Positions 55,939-64,000 of a stretch of DNA of 64,000 nt are shown one piece after another (the first letter of the stretch is position 1; each line of letters starts with the position of its first letter). The stretch lies in contig JAJFPB010000001.1 in assembly GCA_020881915.1 (NCBI GenBank), forward strand, positions 1,240,001 to 1,304,000. Direction: 5' to 3'. The position numbers and the translations under genes were made by a program. The notes beneath the pieces were generated by a model. It saw nothing but the letters and a program-made list of their open reading frames with translations. It had not been told where the DNA came from and ran no database searches. The DNA is from Paramyrothecium sp. XJ0827. Taxonomy: Eukaryota > Ascomycota > Sordariomycetes > Hypocreales > Stachybotryaceae.

Positions 55939-57397
55939 CTCTGTAAATTCTCACCTGGGTTTGCAGGCTGGCGTTCAAATGGCCATATAGTCAAGTGTGT
56001 CCTCATCCAATTTAAACGATCTTTAGTGGCGCAACCTACCTCGATATATAATACAATCCCCAACGATATTGTAACTGGATCACGCGCCAAAACTAGATGC
56101 ATTTAGTTCTTCCAACTAATGTAGTTGAAGCGGGGAGTCTGTCTAGGTGTACCGCGAACTGCTATACTGATCTAGCGTTCTGCGCAGGGACTACGTGCCG
56201 AAGGTCAATCGCAACCAATCAATATGCACAGGCTATGACTCTTTTCTCCCGATCGGGGTCGCTTACCTTCTGGTGTGGTTGGCAAGGTGCTATAGCGGTG
56301 CTTGGTTAAGAAAGGTATGAGGGGTTGTATTGGAGAGCCTCGGCTCACGTGGAATCTTTTGTTGTCTGCAAGTTGGTACAGAAAGCCCTTTCACAATCCT
56401 ATTCCCCAGTCTTCTCAAGACTCGCATGCAGGACAAATATATCCAATTTGGAAACAGACCTTACAGCCGTGGAGACTAGTGCTGTCGAACTTGTGTTCTA
56501 TGAACCGCAACCCCTCTCAAACCTAACGGGATTAGAGTAGATATGAGGGAGGTGGTCATGTCTATATTGGCTCGTAAAAACGCTATGCCAATATGCATGC
56601 TGCTACTTGTTCATGTAGCTTTCTCAAGTTCCTGGGGTAGACAATGTTCCAAAATGGCCGTATTTATGGGTCTCTCTGGTGACCCTTCATACGTCTTCAA
56701 GAATTCTTATTCGCTGGGCTCATGGTCTTGACTATCTTTGGATGTTAATGTGGCCTTCAGCGTGAAAAGCCACCAGATAAACGATGCTAGAATGCTAGAT
56801 CTGTATCGGCTCATGGCTTCATCGCTCTCACCATACCTACACGCATCAATCAAACCACATGGCTTTGCCGCGCCAATCTAACGCAACACATCCTAATTGA
56901 GGCATAATGTCAGGGCTTGGGATCGTCATCCTGCTTGGGTTAGCAAAAAAAGCAAGACCGCAAAACGAGGAATCTACTAAAGAAGGTACAATAGGTAGAT
57001 ACTTCTACCTGGATTCTAAGAAGATTCTGTATGATAGAATTAATACCAAAATATTAGAAAAATATGCTGTTCTTTAAAGGAATTTCAGTTAAATTTTAAA
57101 GTTTCTTAAAAGCTCTTTATTATTATTTTCTAGATTTTGATCCTACGGCCCGCGGGTTTTTTGCTCGCCGCTTGATGGTCTAAAACGGGACAATTCCCTC
57201 CGAGCTACCAGGAAGCCTGGCACCATGTCATTGGCTACATGCGTGATGACGGTGGCTTCACCAGCATGCGGAGAACCCTGTGTAAGTCGGGCAGCACCAC
57301 CCCGCCAATGTGTCCAAGCGAAGAGGAGCAATCAAGCATTGACATTGAAGCAACTGTAAAGTAGCCCCGAGAATTCATCACCTTGACATTGGTTAAA
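55939..57397. promoter_or_regulatory. Divergent promoter region with an AT-rich relic
   Basis: The first 140 bp are the esterase promoter, copied at 52745. From 56980 to 57130 the sequence is extremely AT-rich, consistent with RIP or a transposon relic. No gene recognised. Confidence 0.5.
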
Positions 57398-59444
57398 ATG
57401 CTATTCGAGGAGGAGAACCGCCTAGTCTACGGCTTCGATGCCGAAAGGCTATGGATTGAGCCATGGGGCCACAATGCTTTGCGTGTCCGGGCTACTAAGC
57501 AGAGCACGATGCCTCGGGAGGATTGGGCATTGCTACCACCTACCCACGCGGAATCGAACATTAAAATCGAGGAGACCTCTGCGTCGATAACCAACGGCAG
57601 CATCAAGGCTGTCGTCACCAAAGGCGGAAAGGTAACGGTATGGAACGCCGACGGCAAGCTGCTTCTCGAGGAATTTGCCCGCAATCTCCATGACGTGAAT
57701 GACCCCAAGGCCAGCGCCCTGGGCATCGAGGCTCGAGAGTTCAAGCCCATCATCGGCGGCGATTACCAGCTCACGGCTCGCTTCGAGAGCCTCGATCCCA
57801 AGGAAAAGCTCTTTGGCATGGGTCAGTATCAGCAGCCACTGCTCGACATCAAGGGCCAGCAGCTCGAGCTAGCCCACAGGAACTCTCAGGCCAGTGTCCC
57901 CTTTGTGCTCTCGTCTCTAGGCTATGGATTCCTGTGGAACAACCCGGCTGTCGGAAAGGCCATCTTCGGCAAGAACCTCACAAGCTACGAGGCGTTGTCG
58001 ACCAAGGCTCTAGACTACTGGATCGTTGCGGGCGACACGCCAGCCGCCATCGTTGAGGCATATGCGGACGCCACGGGCAAGGTACCAATGATGCCCGAAT
58101 ATGGTCTGGGCTTCTGGCAATGCAAGCTGCGTTACCAGACACAGGAGGAGCTGCTCGAAGTGGCGCGCGAATACAGGCGCCGCGAGTTGCCCATCGACTT
58201 GATTGTCATTGACTTCTTCCATTGGCCAAAACAGGGCGAGTGGAAGTTTGACCCGACATACTGGCCAGACCCTGGTAGGTCCTGGATTGTCCCCAGTAGA
58301 AGGCTCTCGCATACTAACAGTTGTTCTAGACGCTATGATCAAGGAGCTCAAAGAGCTTAAGATAGAGTTGATGGTGTCTATCTGGCCAACGGTGGACCGG
58401 CTGTCCGAGAACTACGATGAAATGGTCGAGAAAGGGTACCTGATCAGGACCGACCGCGGGTATCGTCTCGCGATGGATTTCCAAGGAAACACGGTGCACT
58501 TTGATCCTACGAACCCGGGAGCCCGAGAGTACGTGTGGAACAAAGCCAAAGAGAACTATTACTCCAAAGGCATCAAGGTCTTCTGGCTAGACGAGGCAGA
58601 ACCCGAGTACAACATCTACGACTTCGACAACTACCGCTACCATCTTGGCCCTAACGTCGCCATCGGGAACCTCTACCCACTCGAGTACTCGCGCGCCTTT
58701 TTCGAAGGGATGGAGAAGGAAGGGCAGAAAAACATCGTCAACCTGCTGCGCTGCGCATGGAGCGGGAGCCAGCGCTACGGCTCCCTCGTGTGGTCCGGCG
58801 ACATCGCGTCCTCCTGGCCAAGCTTCCGGAGCCAGCTCACCGCCGGCCTGAGCATGGGCATCTCCGGCCTGCCCTGGTGGACGACCGACATCGGCGGCTT
58901 CTACGGCGGCAACCCGGACGACCACGCCTTCCGGGAGCTCCTCGTCCGCTGGTTCCAGTGGGGCACGTTCTGCCCCGTCATGCGCCTCCACGGCTTCCGC
59001 CAGCCCATCCAGCCGCAGCACGGCACCACGGGCGGCGCCGGCTGCCGCAGCGGCGCGCCCAACGAGGTGTGGTCGTACGGGCCCGAGGTGTACGAGATAC
59101 TGAAGAAGTACCTCGGCATCCGCGAGGACCTGCGCGAGTACACCCGCAAGCTGATGCAGGAGGCGCACGAGAAGGGCACCCCCGTGATGCGGGCGCTGTT
59201 CTACGAGTTTCCGGGGGACAAGGTGTCCTGGGAGGTTGAGGAGCAGTACATGTACGGTGACAAGTATCTGTGCTGCCCCGTGATGGAACCCGGGAAGACC
59301 AAGTTGAGCGTTTACTTGCCGAAGCTTGCTGGCGGTGAGAAGTGGAAGTCTTTCTGGAACGACGACGTGTTTGAGGGCGGCGAGACGGTCGAGGTAGACT
59401 GTCCTTTGGACACGATGCCCGTGTTTTCTCGGCAGCAAGCCTGA
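57398..59444 (+). CDS. GH31 alpha-glycosidase (alpha-xylosidase/alpha-glucosidase type)
   Basis: Two exons, 57398-58274 and 58330-59444, give 663 aa. There is no signal peptide, so it is probably intracellular. Markers: N-terminal galactose-mutarotase-like domain (FGMGQYQQP, NSQASVPFVLSSLGYGFLWNNP), barrel entry YGLGFWQCKLRYQTQEEL, IVIDFFHWP, the nucleophile region VFWLDEAEPE (Asp near 380), the acid/base WSGDIASSW (Asp near 450), GISGLPWWTTDIGGFYGG and the C-terminal FCPVMRLHGFR. The text is close to bacterial YicI-like alpha-xylosidases. The enzyme would release alpha-linked xylose or glucose from imported oligosaccharides. Exon 2 has very high third-position GC. One 55-nt intron. Confidence 0.92.
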
Positions 59445-59707
59445 TGTCCTCGCAATTCCTTCTGGTCGCTAGATTAAATCTGGAGTGTCAAACCGCGATA
59501 GATAAGTGGAGGAAACTTCACGCTCAGATCACAGTCATCCAAAAACCTCATTATTGGTGCAGCTCAATTAGAGTCTCTGTTCAAGTGTTTGGTAAAATGT
59601 CGCTATAGCTTCTAAAATCCATGATTACCCGTTTCCATAGTCTTCCTTCACTCTATCATTTGTGCCTCATGTTTGTCCATATATACAGCCGCTCGGGGTT
59701 CGAGTTT

Positions 59708-61777
59708 TTACAGCTGAAGAACGATCAGCACAGTTCCAAACAGAGCAGCAAGAATAGCGCTGAACCCCGCGAGCCTCAGCGTCGAGGCGGCAGAACCAGG
59801 AGGCGCCTCCGGCTTGGCTTCGCCGCCCTTGTTGGCCTCCTCGCTGCCGCCGCCGCTTCCGCCGCCCTGGCTGCCGCCGGCTCCGTTCTTGCTGTCGCCG
59901 CCGGATTTGTCACTCACCTTGGCCATGGTCACGCCAAAGGCTGGGTTCTTGATGGAGCGCACCTCGCCCGCCTGGTTTCGGTGGTAGACGAACTCGGCGA
60001 GACTCTGGTAGTTGTAGGCGGCGCGATCGTAGCCGAACCACGTCTCGCAGGCCGCGTCCTTGTTGAAGAGCTGGTCGTCGAGATGCGTCTTCTGCTCCTC
60101 GGTCTTGGCGTCGAACGTGGCGCGCCAGGCAGTGTTGCCGACCAGGGCGTGAGTCTTGGCCTGGCCAGACTTGGTTGGGTACAGTCTGCCGACAACAGGA
60201 GGCTTCGGTTTCTTGGAGTCTTGAGCGCCATTTGCGCCCTCGAGGCTGTAGGAGCCGATGTTGTTCAAGACATCGAATCCGCGGACACGGAATTCCTTGA
60301 TGGAAAGGCCGGGGCCGTCGTCAACCTCAAGGACAATGGTTGAGTTGGTGGACTCGTCAACATAGGTACCACTGTAGCCGGTAGGGGATGAAACTTCGTC
60401 CTTGCCGGCCTTCTCGATGGCAGGAAGCAGATGGGAAACGATGGCGCTGAACATTTTGCTGCGAGCGTGGGCGTCGAAAGACACCTCGGGACCGGCAGTC
60501 ATGACGGAGATGACAATGTCGTAGTCCGGGATGATGCCCATCAGAGCGTGGTACAAACCGAGATCGCCGCTCTTGGTGTACACGTCGATGAGGCGGCCAT
60601 CGGTAGTAATCTGGTCGCTGCGCAGGATCTCCCAAGGACCACCGACGCTGTAACCGAAGGAGCTCGTGTGGGCCTGGGGCTTCATCCACTTGCGGGTTTC
60701 CTTCGCGGAAAGCAGGCGGTTGCGGTAGATAGCTTCGGCAAAGGCGATGATGTCGTTGGTGCTGGAAAACATGCCACCAGCGCTGCGCTGCTATCAGTGA
60801 TCGGAACCTAGAAAGCCGAGAGTTCTGTACTTACGCCTCGAACACACCCAGGGTGGAATCCCAGGTGGGCTCGTCCTTGGGCACAAAGCCCTTCTTGTCG
60901 AAAGAGGGAACGGGGCCGTTAAAAGAAGAGCTCTCCATGCCGGCAACGTCGAAGATGCCCTTTTTGACGAGGTCCTCGAACTTCCCTCCGGTAGCAGCCT
61001 CAACAACCATGCCCAGCAGGGCAAAACCAATGTTCGAGTAGACCGGGCTGGTGTATGTGTTGAAGACGGGAGGTCGGCTGTTGATGTGAGCAATCAGGTC
61101 CTTGGCCGTGCACGCCTCGGTTCCGGGGAGGCCAGAGCACTCAGGACGGGTTCCCTTGATTTCCGGGAGACCCATGTCGGTCCAAGGGCCATTAGGGAAA
61201 ACCGCCAGGTCGGTGGCCACTGGGACGAGTCAGTAATAAGAAGAGTAGGTAGGCGATTGCAATGCTTACGGTCAGTGGCCAGACCAGAAAGATGGTTGGT
61301 CAACGACTCAACGGTGACATCTTGCCAAATCACATTGGCGAGAAGATCGTTCTTGCTGCTGTTGCGCAGCTGGGGGAGATACTCCAGAATAGAATCCTCC
61401 ATGTTAATCTTGGGGTTCTGAAGCGCCAACAGAGCCGGGAACATCTTGGAGATGCTTCCAACGCGGTAGATTGTGTTCTCGTCGATCTTGTCGGTACCGA
61501 TGCCCGACAGCACGGCAGGGGTGTGGTGGTAGTTGAAGAGCAGGTCATCTTCGTGCACCGACTTCACGGCAATGGAGATGCCGCTGGCCTTGAGTGTATC
61601 CGCGATCGCATCCAAGCCCGATACGAGCATCTCGCTCGCCTTCTTCACATCTTCGCTCTTGCTGGGGTGCTTGGGAGGGGGGAGGACGGCGCCCAGGGGT
61701 GGGCAGATCTTGGCGTGGGCCGAAATGAGTAGGGAAGAGGCAGCGAACGCCGCGAAAAGACTGGAAATGGAAGGCAT
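59708..61777 (-). CDS. Secreted, probably GPI-anchored beta-lactamase-like serine hydrolase
   Basis: Three exons, 61777-61270, 61219-60835 and 60782-59708, give 655 aa. Signal peptide about residues 1-22. The class C beta-lactamase/transpeptidase-like domain has the SxxK motif in YRVGSISKMF and the YxN motif in PVYSNIGFALLG. YTKSGDLGLYHALMG is in the region of the third motif. A C-terminal lipocalin-like extension follows. The last 70 residues are Gly, Ser and Glu rich, then end in a hydrophobic helix (SAILAALFGTVLIVLQL), the layout of a GPI-anchor signal. Fungal members hydrolyse small esters, lactones or D-amino peptides; the substrate is unknown. Both introns have consensus sites (GTAAGC, GTAAGT). 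Confidence 0.88.
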
Positions 61778-64000
61778 CTTGGATAAAAAGAAAACAAGAC
61801 AAAAAGGGAATGCAATAACAAATAAGAAAGGAATTGAATGGAACTGAGCAGTTGGGTCATTCTTCAGAGGCGGGCACCAACATGATATTTAACTCGCATG
61901 GCCTCCTGTCAGCATTGTCCCCTGAGCAGAGAGGCTCAGCCAACGTCGCAGCCCCAGTCATTTCAATTTTGGCCCCTCGCACTCGTTCGGACCACCTTGG
62001 CAATCCTACCTTGGGATCTGCAAGGTACACAACGGCACGAACCCGAAACTCGGGCTCGACTGCTGCAAGATCTCACCAGATTGCGGATTGAGTTGCTCGC
62101 AAAGCCTTCAACAAGAGTCCGACGCAGCCAATAGCGCAACCGCAGTTTTTCGACGAAGCCACAGAGTCTTGGGTCGAGGACGATCAACAGGGCTGAAGGG
62201 GAGGATCGGAAATACTGAGCCCTGCAGTTTCAGACACCCCTGCTGGTCGCTCAACGCACTCATGGTGCCCAGGGGTGGGGACTTTGCTCTGGAATCGTCC
62301 TTGGACCACTGGCACTCTGGGGAAAGCGAAGGATTTGTTAGTGTCGCTGCCTTAACATAGAAATAAGGTCCGAGCTGGAGTCCGAACGGCGCAATGAGGG
62401 CGTCCACAAGAACAAGCACTCCGCCACGGGAATTGACCATGATGCTGATCATCAATATCAACAGCACGCTTCATGATGAGATCTCGGACTTGCGATGATT
62501 GAACTCATGCGTAATCCGAAACTAATCTTCCCGTAGGCATGGCAAGTCATCCAGTGCGACACGTACGAGCGCATTGGCCCCTATTCACCGCTGCAGAAAA
62601 TAACAAGAAGCGCGCCGTGGCCCGTCATTCGTTTGCTGAGCCACATGCCACCAACACACTTACGCTTGCTTGCACGATGCGTTGGACAAGGTGGACCGGA
62701 CCCATTCGAGCCCGGCCACGCAGATTCCAAGTCCATCCGCAGAGTCCGAGATGATCTGCTGAGCAAAGTTGGGGAAACGTACATATCGCATCGACACGAC
62801 TCTCAAGCCCTGGGGCAAAAGGCCATGGGGCCAACACAGGCGAAATAATTGGAGACTGGAGCAGGCCCGGCAGATGATTCCAACCATGTGTCCTCGGATC
62901 TCGTTCGCAAGACTGCCACGGGCATCAACGGCTGCCTGCAAGGGTTCGCTCCCATGAGATGATGCCAAGCATATTTTGCATCGTCTGACTGCTGGACCAC
63001 GGCATAGTCTAAGACGAATGTGGTAGAGGGTTTGTGCAAGGGCAGCAGGCGTGATTGGGTTGTTTGCCGGTGGCCAGTTTCTTCAAGGTGCCACAGGGGC
63101 CTCTTCGCACTAAAGCCAGTGGTGCAGATTCGCTGTGATAAAAATAGCAACCGTGGCTTGAGCCGGCGATTGCGTGAAGAAAGGCTTTTTGGTGGACTTG
63201 TCCCACAGACGGAGCGTGCTGTACTTGGTGCCTGTACAATATCTTCGTCGCGTTTTAGAGAATCACCGTGCTGAATGTGATTCCCACTGGCGCAAGTGTA
63301 GATGCATTGAAGATGTATTTCGGAATGCACTTGGTTGCGCTCTCGTCAAACGAACTTGGCAGAGAACATTCACTATCTTCTTACTAAACCAAAGGCCATC
63401 TTGTCCCATGCCCCGAGTCGCGGAACTTCAGGGAAACTAAGTGCATGCGCTGACAGCGATCAACCTGTGGTAGATGGTCATGGATAGTGGGAGACTGGGA
63501 GGTGAACTGGCAAGCTGCTGTTTGATATGAAGAATCAGCGTTGGAATCGCCTTCAGGGTAGGTCGAGGTCAGACGGAAGCCCGAATATTACCCCAAGTTA
63601 TCAAGCGCCGAATTAGTTTCTTGAGAAGCCTGTCCTGCCTCGCCATACACCAGCTTCATCACATCACGCACACCGCAGCATAAGGCTCAAGCTCGTTTGC
63701 TCCATTACGTGAGGCATGGAACTGCACAAAACTTCTTTGGGTCCAATGAGCAAGCTGGAGTTCCTAGAGTCTCTTGAGGCGATATTCCCCGAGCAGGCAT
63801 ATCCAACTCCAACACAGCCAATCCCCGCAAGCGACGGCAAATCTCTGGAACTCGAAGACGGAATCGGAGTCGGACATGTCGCTGGGGAAAGGATGGATGA
63901 ACTTATGATGCTCCTTGCGGGGTATGATGGGTCTTCTCGCTCAGTACTGCCAATCACGACCTGAAGGTCAGACGCTACTACACAGTAGGTCATGAACCCA
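61778..64000. other. Terminal stretch, no convincing gene
   Basis: Contains the promoter of the beta-lactamase-like gene (gttaaatatc on the minus strand near 61885). An 82-codon plus-strand frame at 63716-63964 has no motif and a weak context. No RNA gene or repeat seen. Confidence 0.4.

Noticed and set aside
52745..56075. The two direct repeats considered as LTRs of a retrotransposon
   Set aside because: The interior holds two ordinary secreted-protein genes and no gag/pol text, and one repeat is simply the esterase promoter.
58587..59438. Long minus-strand frame of 283 codons inside the GH31 gene
   Set aside because: Low-complexity Val/Ala/Leu/Arg text opposite a well-supported GH31 exon with high GC3; shadow.
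62803..63330. 175-codon minus-strand frame near the end of the window
   Set aside because: Composition is random-like, with no domain and no promoter or intron support.
63716..63964. 82-codon plus-strand frame near the right edge
   Set aside because: Possible but unsupported: no motif, and a competing frame on the other strand is equally open.

Overview
The window is filamentous ascomycete (Pezizomycotina) nuclear DNA. Genes carry many 45-60 nt GT-AG introns with CTRAY-like branch points, promoters are compact with TATA boxes, and the repertoire is typical: P450, GMC oxidoreductase, secreted subtilase, GPI-anchored beta-lactamase-like hydrolase, EthD protein, CorA-like protein and an NLR-type STAND protein. 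C-to-T decay in tandem repeats looks like RIP. A Sordariomycete is likely; I cannot name the species from sequence alone.

Layout. 0.8-8.6 kb: an NLR-like protein (hydrolase + NB-ARC + TPR, minus strand), a CYP52-like P450 (plus) and a stand-alone hydrolase related to the NLR N-terminus (plus). 9.9-12.6 kb: a small secreted cysteine-containing protein and an Rds1/ferritin-like secreted protein broken by one extra base. 13.7-21 kb: GMC oxidoreductase, atypical SDR, EthD protein and secreted PAF-acetylhydrolase-like hydrolase, possibly a small metabolic neighbourhood. 22-31 kb: CorA-like membrane protein, then three minus-strand genes (23.8, 25.6, 30.8 kb) whose products share a C-terminal motif C-x-C-x2-C-x(1,2)-C-x11-C-x2-C, interleaved with an 899-aa subtilase. 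32-38.9 kb: a MITE-like hairpin, a kinase-like relic, a GST-like gene with a GC-AG intron, and an unrecognised Ser-rich protein.

39.3-48.4 kb: a divergent pair, a UPF1-type SF1 helicase (minus, interrupted by one in-frame TAG) and a 975-aa orphan protein (plus). Their 5' flanks share a 20-bp imperfect palindrome. 48.9-52.75 kb: a repeat-rich island. It holds a RIP-scarred minisatellite that appears to grow out of a second, inverted copy of the kinase-like relic, and an array of tandemly duplicated exon-intron units with 71-nt exons.

52.75-61.8 kb: DUF1349-type secreted protein, secreted carboxylesterase (whose promoter has a second copy 3.2 kb away), GH31 glycosidase and GPI-anchored serine hydrolase. 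The last 2.2 kb shows no convincing gene.

Exon coordinates below come from manual splicing by reading frame and splice consensus, not from transcripts. Feature start and end give the whole coding span including introns.
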